Of a stretch of DNA of 15,069 nt, positions 8,203 to 14,029 are shown piece by piece. The notes below the pieces were generated by a model. That model had not been told where the DNA came from. It did not search any database and saw nothing but the letters and a program-made list of their open reading frames with translations. The position numbers and the translations under genes were made by a program. Source of the DNA: an uncultured Alistipes sp. (GTDB lineage: Bacteria; Bacteroidota; Bacteroidia; Bacteroidales; Rikenellaceae); the NCBI GenBank assembly GCA_900546005.1, contig URBJ01000053.1:1-15069 (forward strand), written 5' to 3'. The stretch's first letter is position 1. Each line of letters begins with the position of its first letter.

Positions 8203-8250
8203 CGGAGACGATCCGACAAACCGTAAAAACGATCCGACAGATTGTCTCCG
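8203..8250. terminator. Convergent hairpin carrying an 11-nt direct repeat
   Basis: Bases 8203-8213 pair with 8240-8250 (11 bp with one G-U pair) around a 26-nt loop. It lies between two convergent genes, 5 nt past the TPR stop and 37 nt past the end of the NifX-like gene, so it probably ends transcription from both sides. There is no strong T-run on either strand, which makes it an imperfect rho-independent terminator. The sequence ACGATCCGACA occurs twice, at 8208-8218 and 8229-8239, one copy partly in the 5' arm and the other in the loop. Confidence 0.5.
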
Positions 8251-8287
8251 AAAAGCTTCGAACGCAGTGCGCGAAGAGGCGACAAGA

Positions 8288-8665
8288 CTACAAGGTGTGG
8301 TGATGATGGCAAGCCTCACCCTCATGGTGGGCGGCACATCCCTGTCCCGAATCGGTGATCCGTCCGGCCAAATAGGCTTCGACAAGCCGTTCAACCTCCC
8401 CGACACAGCCCCGTATGGCTACAATGCCATTACGAGCCAATACGTTGACGGCTCCGTCTCCCATGTTTCCGGCCAACATGACCTCTACTCCCATGTCGTG
8501 GAGTACGGTGGCTACTCCTGACTTGCACCCGCAACCTTGCGGTGCCGGCAGCGTTTCACGTCCGGTAATCTGTTTCTGATCGTTCACGGTAAATACCGTA
8601 AAATAGGCGCAATGACCAAAATGACTGTCGACAGCGCCATCCCGCGTAGGAACTGCAATTTTCAT
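8288..8665 (-). CDS. NifX/NifB-type iron-molybdenum-cluster-binding protein with His/Cys-rich tail
   Basis: A 125-residue protein of the dinitrogenase iron-molybdenum cofactor family (RNase H-like fold). The start is placed at ATG 8665: MKIAVPTRDGAVDSHFGHC is the conserved N-terminus, an SD-like AAGAAG precedes it, and the upstream gene stops 4 nt before. Extending to 8749 would add unconserved residues overlapping that gene. Metal-ligand candidates are H15/H18/C19, the C45-G-C47 pair, C87, and a tail with C110, H113, H114, C119 and H120-H123. The family binds Fe-S or Mo-containing clusters in characterised cases; many members in non-fixing anaerobes have no known role. It is third in the DUF134-NifX-NifX operon. 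The clustered His/Cys tail suggests metal delivery or storage, but that is inference. Confidence 0.9.
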   Translation of the reverse strand: MKIAVPTRDGAVDSHFGHCAYFTVFTVNDQKQITGRETLPAPQGCGCKSGVATVLHDMGVEVMLAGNMGDGAVNVLARNGIVAIRGCVGEVERLVEAYLAGRITDSGQGCAAHHEGEACHHHHTL

Positions 8666-8669
8666 CTTC

Positions 8670-9065
8670 TTACAATATTTCAGATTCTTTAAACATACTC
8701 TGCTTCTCTTCCCGCATGCCGCGATCACCGTCATGCACAGACGCCTCACGACGTTTTGCGATCATGGTCAAAATTTCCGCCACGACAAAGGGTCGGGTCA
8801 ACGCCACCATCTGGACTCCCCTTTTCAGAAAAAACTCCTCGACCCGTGTACCGAATTGCCCGGCAAAGACCCTTCTCACCCCACGGTTGAGGAGCATCTG
8901 AGCGGCCTTGAGCGCTGCATCCTCTCCGGTAGTCCGATACGGATTCGGCTCGAACGTACGCACCCCCGATTCCGTATCATAGAGCACAAAACAGAAACAA
9001 CGTCCAAACCGAATATCAACCGGTGCATTCAGCGCATCTCCCGTACTGCTAATCGCTACAATCAT
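8670..9065 (-). CDS. NifX/NifB-type cluster-binding protein, paralogue of the next gene
   Basis: A 131-residue cytoplasmic protein of the same family as its downstream neighbour. The fold signature is MIVAISSTGD at the start, then the DIRFGRCFCFVLYD loop (17-30) with C23 and C25, and ALKAAQMLLNRGVRRVFAGQFG (51-72). Its C-terminus (about 104-131) is charged and unlike the His-rich tail of its partner, so the two have diverged and could form a heterodimer or donor-acceptor pair. The start codon overlaps the DUF134 stop by 4 nt (ATGA), and its stop is 4 nt before the next start, giving a translationally coupled operon. No nitrogenase or nifB gene is visible in the window, so a nitrogen fixation role is not supported. 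Confidence 0.88.
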   Translation of the reverse strand: MIVAISSTGDALNAPVDIRFGRCFCFVLYDTESGVRTFEPNPYRTTGEDAALKAAQMLLNRGVRRVFAGQFGTRVEEFFLKRGVQMVALTRPFVVAEILTMIAKRREASVHDGDRGMREEKQSMFKESEIL

Positions 9066-9505
9066 GCTTTATCCTGCTTTTTCGTTTTCGTGCTGTCGGT
9101 GACTCGCTCCACAGCCCGACTGCCACACAACGGACACCCGTCCGTACCATTGAGTCCATTCGGATCGTTAAACAGCGAGCCACACTCCCCACAAACGAAC
9201 CATCCGCTCGCATAATAGACCTTTCCACCCTCGATCACCAGCTGACGCCCCTCGACAAAGGCCTGCGCCACCTTCTCTCGAGCCGACCGGTAGATTCGGG
9301 TCAAGGTCGGACGCGACACACCCATCTCGGCAGCCGCCTCCTGCTGTGTCAAACGATCGTAATCGCACAAACGGATCGATTCATACTCCTCGCACAACAA
9401 AAAGACGACCTCGCGTTTCTCCCCTGTCTCCACGCCCCCGTAGGGTTTAAAACCCGATACGGCAGGAGCACAAGTCATTTTTCTGGATATTCTCTCTCGG
9501 CCCAA
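9062..9505 (-). CDS. DUF134-family HTH protein with C-terminal zinc ribbon
   Basis: A 147-residue putative DNA-binding protein that leads the NifX-type operon. MGRERISRKMTCAP and FKP (1-21) align with the basic N-terminus of DUF134 proteins and support the start at 9505. A sigma-factor-like helix-turn-helix covers about 53-75 (LTQQEAAAEMGVSRPTLTRI), followed by AREKVAQAFVEGRQLVIEGG (75-94), the family hallmark. The C-terminus adds a zinc ribbon or rubredoxin-like knuckle with C105-x2-C108 and C124-x2-C127. DUF134 genes commonly sit beside NifX/NifB-type genes in anaerobes. A palindrome lies in the promoter just upstream and could be its own binding site. The zinc ribbon might sense metal or redox state; this is inference. 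Confidence 0.9.
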   Translation of the reverse strand: MGRERISRKMTCAPAVSGFKPYGGVETGEKREVVFLLCEEYESIRLCDYDRLTQQEAAAEMGVSRPTLTRIYRSAREKVAQAFVEGRQLVIEGGKVYYASGWFVCGECGSLFNDPNGLNGTDGCPLCGSRAVERVTDSTKTKKQDKA

Positions 9506-9530
9506 GGCAATCTCTGTTTCAATACAGATG

Positions 9531-9561
9531 CAAATATAATGAACATTTGTTCAAAAACAAT
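9531..9561 (-). promoter_or_regulatory. Promoter of the DUF134-NifX operon
   Basis: On the minus strand a perfect -7 box TATATTTG (9531-9538) lies 19 nt downstream of a -33 box ATTG (9558-9561). This is the spacing expected for the major Bacteroidota sigma factor. Transcription would start near 9524, about 19 nt before the DUF134 start codon at 9505. Confidence 0.65.
9540..9553. promoter_or_regulatory. Palindromic operator candidate TGAACA-TT-TGTTCA
   Basis: Two perfect 6-bp arms with a 2-bp centre lie wholly within the spacer between the -33 and -7 boxes of the DUF134 operon promoter. A dimeric repressor bound there would block RNA polymerase. The DUF134 protein encoded 35 nt away is the obvious candidate for autoregulation, though a CRP-like or metal regulator is also possible. 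Confidence 0.55.
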
Positions 9562-9590
9562 GGATTTTTCTTCGCTTCGGTCCAAAAATT

Positions 9591-9662
9591 TTTCGGCAAA
9601 CGGAGCGCCTCGACAGAAAAACGCCGAAATAATGTCTTTTTTCCTCCGTTTTCGGCCCGAAA
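9591..9662. repeat. Four alternating TTTCGG half-sites upstream of the cold-shock gene
   Basis: The motif TTTCGG appears as TTTCGGC (9591-9597), inverted GCCGAAA (9623-9629), TTTCGG (9650-9655) and inverted CCGAAA (9657-9662). The last two form a tight palindrome with a single central base. A separate 8-bp inverted repeat AAACGGAG / CTCCGTTT (9598-9605 and 9644-9651) is interleaved with it. This could be a binding array for a regulator of the cold-shock gene or a folded RNA upstream of it. Confidence 0.4.
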
Positions 9663-9676
9663 TCGCGGCGAGAGGC

Positions 9677-9706
9677 TTGTATATCCGATCTTTTTTCTTT
9701 CCTTTG
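9677..9706 (+). promoter_or_regulatory. Candidate promoter of the cold-shock gene
   Basis: TTG (9677-9679) and TTCCTTTG (9699-9706, one mismatch to TAnnTTTG) are 19 nt apart. The predicted start near 9713 leaves a T-rich leader of about 20 nt before ATG 9734, shorter than the long structured leaders of proteobacterial cold-shock mRNAs. Confidence 0.35.
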
Positions 9707-9733
9707 TAAGGATTTATCTTTAATTTATTTTTT

Positions 9734-9934
9734 ATGAAAGGAACAGTAAAATGGTTTGATTCGGCCAAAGGTTATGGCTTTATCACAACCGAAGCAGGCA
9801 ACGACATCTTTGTACACTACACGGGTATCAACAAAGAGGGTTTTCGTGGTCTGGAAGAGGGACAGCACGTCGAATTCGAGATCGGCGAAGGCAAGAAAGG
9901 CGAACAGGCTGTCAACGTCACCGTAATAGGATAA
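9734..9934 (+). CDS. Cold-shock domain protein (single CSD)
   Basis: A 66-residue single-domain cold-shock protein, a cytoplasmic RNA/ssDNA-binding chaperone. It is a complete CSD of normal length: [15 protein letters not shown] holds the first strand and RNP1 (KGYGFI, about 12-17), and DIFVHYTGI (about 24-32) is RNP2. The aromatic residues W8, F9, Y14, F16, F26, H28 and Y29 that stack on bases are present. It is a single-gene unit with its own candidate promoter and a bidirectional terminator 46 nt after the stop. Cold induction cannot be judged from sequence, as many Bacteroidota carry several such paralogues, some constitutive. Confidence 0.96.
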   Translation: MKGTVKWFDSAKGYGFITTEAGNDIFVHYTGINKEGFRGLEEGQHVEFEIGEGKKGEQAVNVTVIG

Positions 9935-9980
9935 GATTCTGTATTCTCCAGATACTGATTTTTTCTATTCTTGTAAAAAC

Positions 9981-10010
9981 AAAAGGGCGTGCGGTTTGCA
10001 CACCCTTTTT
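9981..10010. terminator. Bidirectional rho-independent terminator
   Basis: Bases 9981-9992 pair with 9998-10009 around the loop GGTTT, with one C/A mismatch (9988/10002). The plus strand ends in TTTTT (10006-10010) and the minus strand also has T-runs from the A-rich left flank. It lies between the convergent cold-shock and lipoprotein genes and serves both. Confidence 0.88.
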
Positions 10011-10046
10011 ACTTTCATTAAAAACCTCGAAATATTCAGGTCAATT

Positions 10047-10619
10047 TCATTTTTTCTTCATTGCCGGATTGGGCTGAGCAACTGCCGTAGAATCTCCTCC
10101 CATTACGGACGTAACACACGCCTGCATGGCCCCGGAGAGCTCCATCGGCACATCCATATCGTTGAACAACGCACTGGTGAAATTTCCGGGCGTTCCGTAA
10201 ATCGTCTTGATCTTACCGGCCAGACATCCGTAAAAGGCTGCCGCCTGCGCATCGGTCACGCTGTCGGGCAAAACCCCGGCTTGCTGCAACTGTCCCACAG
10301 GGAACAAAAGCGGCAGATTTTCGAAGTTCGGACCAATCGTATAATCCAGACACGAAAGAATCACGGCATTCAACGTATCGGTTTTTCCGGTCAACTTGTT
10401 GTACTGATTGTAATCGGGATAGGTCTCTTCGATCGTGGTCAGTACACACTGCTCGAGATTCTGATAGTTCGACTCCTCCATGTGACGGATGGCCACCCGA
10501 TCGCGATGGTTACGAACGAGTTCACGAACCTCTTCTCGCTCCTTGTCAGTCCACTTGCGGCTCTGGCTGCAGGATGCGACCACCGCCATGGCTGCCAGAA
10601 TAAAGATAATTTTTCTCAT
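10047..10619 (-). CDS. Small lipoprotein of unknown function with four conserved-looking cysteines
   Basis: A 190-residue lipoprotein: MRKIIFILAAMAVVASC, lipidated at C17, so it is probably anchored in the inner leaflet of the outer membrane or inner membrane facing the periplasm. The mature region is mostly helical. It starts with a highly charged stretch (KWTDKEREEVRELVRNHRD) and contains C58, C90, C132 and C168, an even number that could form two disulfides. The last residues are a low-complexity tail ending in three Lys. I recognise no domain. It is transcribed alone: its 3' end faces the shared terminator and its 5' end faces the divergent rhamnosidase gene across 257 nt. No clear promoter was found for it. 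Confidence 0.8.
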   Translation of the reverse strand: MRKIIFILAAMAVVASCSQSRKWTDKEREEVRELVRNHRDRVAIRHMEESNYQNLEQCVLTTIEETYPDYNQYNKLTGKTDTLNAVILSCLDYTIGPNFENLPLLFPVGQLQQAGVLPDSVTDAQAAAFYGCLAGKIKTIYGTPGNFTSALFNDMDVPMELSGAMQACVTSVMGGDSTAVAQPNPAMKKK

Positions 10620-10876
10620 GATCGTTTAAATTAAAATTATTAATTAAAAGACTGTTTTCCTTATTTTGCCGGTTAACGACCGACTGGATACTATGGCTGC
10701 AAAAATCATACAAAGACGGGATCCTTTTACAAGAGACCGCGCCCTTTCTCCGAGAGCCTTTCAGGACAATTACTAAATTTTTCTTCTCATATTTCCGTCT
10801 GATTAAAACACACTCGACTGAAAATCTCCAATTTATCACTATATTTGTTGTATCAACCACTAAACTATTGTGAAAT
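10620..10876. other. Divergent intergenic region between lipoprotein and rhamnosidase genes
   Basis: The 257 nt are A/T-rich at both ends with a more mixed centre. The right end carries a perfect -7 box for the rhamnosidase gene. The left end is a run of A/T steps (TTTAAATTAAAATTATTAATTAAAA type) next to the lipoprotein start. A frame on the minus strand is open through here, but it lacks family features and would overlap the rhamnosidase promoter, so I do not call it a gene. No tRNA or small RNA was recognised. Confidence 0.5.
10817..10847 (+). promoter_or_regulatory. Promoter of the rhamnosidase gene
   Basis: A perfect -7 box TATATTTG (10840-10847) is preceded, 19 nt earlier, by ACTG (10817-10820), a partial match to the -33 TTTG. 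Transcription would start near 10854 with a leader of about 23 nt. The clear -7 box supports transcription of this gene on its own, not from a polysaccharide utilisation operon. Confidence 0.55.
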
Positions 10877-13489
10877 ATGAAATTAAGACTATCTAAAAGA
10901 GTTGTTCCTAATCTAATGGCTGCAGGAATGACACTCCTTGCCCTTTCCGGTTGTACGAAACAGGAGGGGAAGGGAATCTATCGGACTGAAGCCCTTGACA
11001 ACCAGACGTGGGAATCATCGACATGGATCTCTGTCGTAAATGCCCCCGTGGTGACCGGTACCGTAGTTGACGGGACGAGAGCTGCCGACGGAGCCAACTG
11101 GTTCATCTCGATCATCAAGAATCCTCAAAAGGTAACGAGCGCACGGTGGATGACCTCAGCCCTCGGAGTTTATGACATATATGTCAACGGTCAGCTGATC
11201 GGGAATGAGATACTGAAACCCGGTTTCACCCATCACGACAAGACCAAATTGTCTTTCACCTACGACATAACCGACGCCTTCAACACCGGTGCCGATGCAG
11301 AGAACGTACTGTCGGCACAGGTCACTCCGGGATGGTGGGCCGACAAAATCGTCACCCCTGCCGGACACGATGGAATGATCGGCAAGAAATGTGCATTCCG
11401 CGGTGTGCTTGAACTGACCTATGCGGACGGAAGCAAACAGATCTTCGGCACCGATACGACAAACTGGAAGGCAGGAATCGCCGGTCCGGTAACCCATGCC
11501 GCCATCTTCGACGGTGAGGAGTACGATGCCCGAATTCAACCCGGCTATGAAACTCCGGATAAAATGTCGACCCCGGAAGTAAACACCGAATTCAACGGAG
11601 AATTGGTTCCGTCAAAGGGCGCCGAGGTGTATTTCCGTCATGATTTGGCCCTTGCTCCGGTAAAGGCTTACACATGGGAAGGCGTTACGGGTGAATCCGA
11701 CGAGGAGTTCGGAAAAATAATCGTTAAACAGGAGTACAAAGCCGGAGAACCGATGACCATTAAACCCGGAGAGCATCTGGTTATAGACTTTGGACAGAAC
11801 TGTGCAGCAGTTCCCTCGTTCGTGTTCAACGCAGCTGAAGGAACGGTTCTGGAGTGCATCACCGCAGAACTTCTCAACGACGGAAACGGAGCCAAGAGCC
11901 GTGGCATGGATGGTCCGGAAGGAAGCGTTCACCGCCTGAACCTCAGAATCCCCGACACCGGCATGAAGCTGAAATACACCTTCGCCAATTCGACCGACGA
12001 TGCTACCTATCTGCCGAGAGCTACCTTCTTTGGTTACCGTTTTGTTTCGATCACGGCTTCCGACGAAGTGACCATCAAGAAGATCGAGTCGGTCCCCGTC
12101 ACTTCGATCTCGAAAGAGATGGAATGCGGCACTATCACCACGGGTAACGACATGGTAAACAAATTGATCTCCAACACCTTGTGGGGACAACGTTCGAACT
12201 ATCTGTCCGTACCGACCGACTGTCCGCAACGTAACGAGAGATTGGGCTGGACTGCCGATACGCAGGTCTTCACCGAGACGGGCTCGTTCTTTGCCAACAC
12301 CGCATCGTTCTTCCACAAATGGATGCGTGACATGATGGATACCCAGAGCGAAACGGGTGGTTTCCCGGGCGTTGCTCCGCTTAGCCAATATGGCAACGAC
12401 ATGATGCGTTTAGGATGGGCCGACGCCGGAATCATCGTTCCGTGGACGATTTGGAAACAGTTCGGCGACACCGAGATCATCGACCAATGCTGGGAATCGA
12501 TGGACAAGTTCATGAACCACATCAACGATACGAAATACGATCACAACACGTTGATCAACGAAAACCTCAACTACCAGTGGGCTGACTGGTTGAGCTATGA
12601 GCTGCTCGAAAGTTGCGGTGGCGGAGCGTTCGGTAAAGACGGTCCTCTGCCCGAAGCCGTAGACTATTGGAACTATCTGAGTGCTTCGTATTGGATGATC
12701 GACGCAGGCATGATGCGGGATATGGCCGCAGCGACCGGAAGAGATGCATCGCGGTATGAGCAGATGGTTGCTGACGCCAAAGCATATATCAAGGAGAAAT
12801 TCTTTACTCCGGAAGGCATGTTCAAGACCGAGATTCTGAACACGATGCAGACTCCTGCACTATTTGCCCTGAAGAACGGAATATTGGACGGCAAAGCAAA
12901 AGAAGATATGATCGCTCGCCTGAGACAAAACTTTGCGGAGCACGACAATTGTCTGCAAACCGGTTTCCTCGGCACCTCGATCCTTATGCCGACCCTGACG
13001 GAAAACGGCATGTCGGACATCGCATGGGAATTGCTGCTACAGAGAAAGAACCCCAGCTGGCTCTACTCCATCGACAACGGTGCCACCACGATCTGGGAGA
13101 GATGGAACAGCTACATGATCGAAAGCGGTATGGGTCCGAGAGGCATGAACAGTTTCAACCACTATGCCTATGGAGTCGTTTGCGAGTGGATCTGGGAAAG
13201 TGTTGCAGGTATCGCTTCAGATCCGGCAAACCCGGGCTTCAAACACATCATCATGAAACCGGTTCCGGACAAGCGGCTCGGTTCGGTCGATGCAGTCTAC
13301 AATTCGGCTGCCGGATGCATCAAGAGCTCTTGGAAATACGAGGGTGACAAATGGATCTGGAACTTCACCATTCCGGAAGGTTGCACAGCTTCCGTTACCC
13401 TCCCGGGTGAAACCGAAGCCAAGGAGTACACGGCAGGTGAATATAGTGTAACCAGATTAATAAAACGCTCACTTCCCGGACCAAAATAG
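10877..13489 (+). CDS. GH78 alpha-L-rhamnosidase, lipoprotein
   Basis: A secreted, lipidated glycoside hydrolase of 870 residues that should release terminal alpha-L-rhamnose from plant glycans, glycosides or bacterial polysaccharides with inversion of configuration. The signal ends LALSGC with C26 lipidated. In order: an N-terminal beta-sandwich (about 70-230, with GVYDIYVNGQLIGNEILKPG), a second beta domain (about 290-400), the (alpha/alpha)6 catalytic barrel (about 420-760) and a C-terminal beta domain (about 775-855). The GH78 signature PTDCPQRNERLGWTAD covers 446-461 and holds the acidic residues D448, E454 and D461. The base glutamate is E741 in GATTIWERWNSY. All key acids are present, so the enzyme should be active. 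No SusC/SusD, regulator or other hydrolase is nearby, so the natural substrate is not indicated. The protein ends with a short basic tail beyond the usual domain end. Confidence 0.95.
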   Translation: MKLRLSKRVVPNLMAAGMTLLALSGCTKQEGKGIYRTEALDNQTWESSTWISVVNAPVVTGTVVDGTRAADGANWFISIIKNPQKVTSARWMTSALGVYDIYVNGQLIGNEILKPGFTHHDKTKLSFTYDITDAFNTGADAENVLSAQVTPGWWADKIVTPAGHDGMIGKKCAFRGVLELTYADGSKQIFGTDTTNWKAGIAGPVTHAAIFDGEEYDARIQPGYETPDKMSTPEVNTEFNGELVPSKGAEVYFRHDLALAPVKAYTWEGVTGESDEEFGKIIVKQEYKAGEPMTIKPGEHLVIDFGQNCAAVPSFVFNAAEGTVLECITAELLNDGNGAKSRGMDGPEGSVHRLNLRIPDTGMKLKYTFANSTDDATYLPRATFFGYRFVSITASDEVTIKKIESVPVTSISKEMECGTITTGNDMVNKLISNTLWGQRSNYLSVPTDCPQRNERLGWTADTQVFTETGSFFANTASFFHKWMRDMMDTQSETGGFPGVAPLSQYGNDMMRLGWADAGIIVPWTIWKQFGDTEIIDQCWESMDKFMNHINDTKYDHNTLINENLNYQWADWLSYELLESCGGGAFGKDGPLPEAVDYWNYLSASYWMIDAGMMRDMAAATGRDASRYEQMVADAKAYIKEKFFTPEGMFKTEILNTMQTPALFALKNGILDGKAKEDMIARLRQNFAEHDNCLQTGFLGTSILMPTLTENGMSDIAWELLLQRKNPSWLYSIDNGATTIWERWNSYMIESGMGPRGMNSFNHYAYGVVCEWIWESVAGIASDPANPGFKHIIMKPVPDKRLGSVDAVYNSAAGCIKSSWKYEGDKWIWNFTIPEGCTASVTLPGETEAKEYTAGEYSVTRLIKRSLPGPK

Positions 13490-13549
13490 CAACCGAATTC
13501 CTCACCGGGGAAAACGGGGAAGACCGGGAGAGCAACAAGAGCAACCGAA

Positions 13550-13873
13550 ATGGACATCCTCGATATTCGAGCATATTGTCTCTCGTTTCCGGGAGCGGAA
13601 GAGACGACGCCGTTCGACGAAACGACCCTCGTCTACAAGGTTCGAGGAAAAATGTTTCTGATGACCGACATGAAAGAGGGACGGTGGATCAATATCAAGT
13701 GTGATCCCGATCGGGCTATCGAACTGCGGGAACGCTACGAAGAGGTCACTCCGGGTTGGCACATGAACAAGCGACACTGGAATACCGTTCGTCTCGATGG
13801 AGATCTTCCCGCACAACTGATCCGGGAGTGGATCCGCGATTCATACGATCTGGTTGTTCGGACACATCGTTAA
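13550..13873 (+). CDS. YjbR/MmcQ-family protein
   Basis: A 107-residue cytoplasmic protein of the YjbR (MmcQ-like, CyaY-like fold) family. Visible hallmarks are the N-terminal CLSFPGAEETTPFDETTLVYKVRGKMF, WINIKCDPDRAIELRERY in the middle, the VTPGWHMNKRHWNTVRL motif (about 66-82), and the closing LIREWIRDSYDLVV helix. Length is normal for the family. Members have a fold that resembles DNA-binding or double-wing proteins, but the function is not established. It starts 60 nt after the rhamnosidase stop. The gap is purine-rich with no clear promoter or T-tailed terminator, so read-through from the rhamnosidase is possible; no functional link is implied. Confidence 0.92.
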   Translation: MDILDIRAYCLSFPGAEETTPFDETTLVYKVRGKMFLMTDMKEGRWINIKCDPDRAIELRERYEEVTPGWHMNKRHWNTVRLDGDLPAQLIREWIRDSYDLVVRTHR

Positions 13874-13895
13874 ACCATCCGAACATTCTGAAACC

Positions 13896-13934
13896 GAAGC
13901 GGGGTGCAATCGACAAACGATTGCGCCCCGCTTC
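13896..13934. terminator. Long hairpin after the YjbR gene
   Basis: A 17-bp stem (13896-13912 with 13918-13934, one G-U pair) and 5-nt loop ACAAA lie 22 nt after the YjbR stop. The G+C-rich stem should be very stable. No T-run follows on either strand, so it may work as a terminator without the classic tail, an mRNA 3' stabiliser, or both. The remainder up to 14029 is A/T-rich and shows only a small ACCGA/TCGGT hairpin near 14004-14016. Confidence 0.6.
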
Positions 13935-14029
13935 CCCATTAACATAACCCTAATCAACCTAAATATACCACTTCCCAACCATGAGAAAGCCGTTGTTTTT
14001 CGAACCGAAAATCGGTAATGCTAACTAAT

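Noticed and set aside
8666..8749. N-terminal extension of the second NifX-type protein to ATG 8749
   Set aside because: The added residues overlap the end of the upstream gene and do not resemble the family. ATG 8665 is 4 nt after the upstream stop, has an SD-like AAGAAG and begins with the conserved MKIAVP.
8288..9505. Nitrogen fixation locus
   Set aside because: NifX/NifB-type small proteins alone do not indicate nitrogenase; no nifH, nifD, nifK or radical-SAM nifB gene is visible.
9475..9768. Minus-strand open frame across the DUF134/cold-shock divergent region
   Set aside because: It covers both promoters and overlaps both real genes; its translation is low-complexity Lys/Phe-rich and matches nothing known to me.
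10546..10860. Minus-strand open frame of 104 codons across the lipoprotein start and the divergent spacer
   Set aside because: It overlaps the lipoprotein signal peptide region in another frame and the rhamnosidase promoter region, and has no recognisable domain or signal.
13490..13549. G-quadruplex or terminator between the rhamnosidase and YjbR genes
   Set aside because: Only three clear G-runs are present and no T-tailed hairpin is seen; the purine-rich gap is not enough to support either call.
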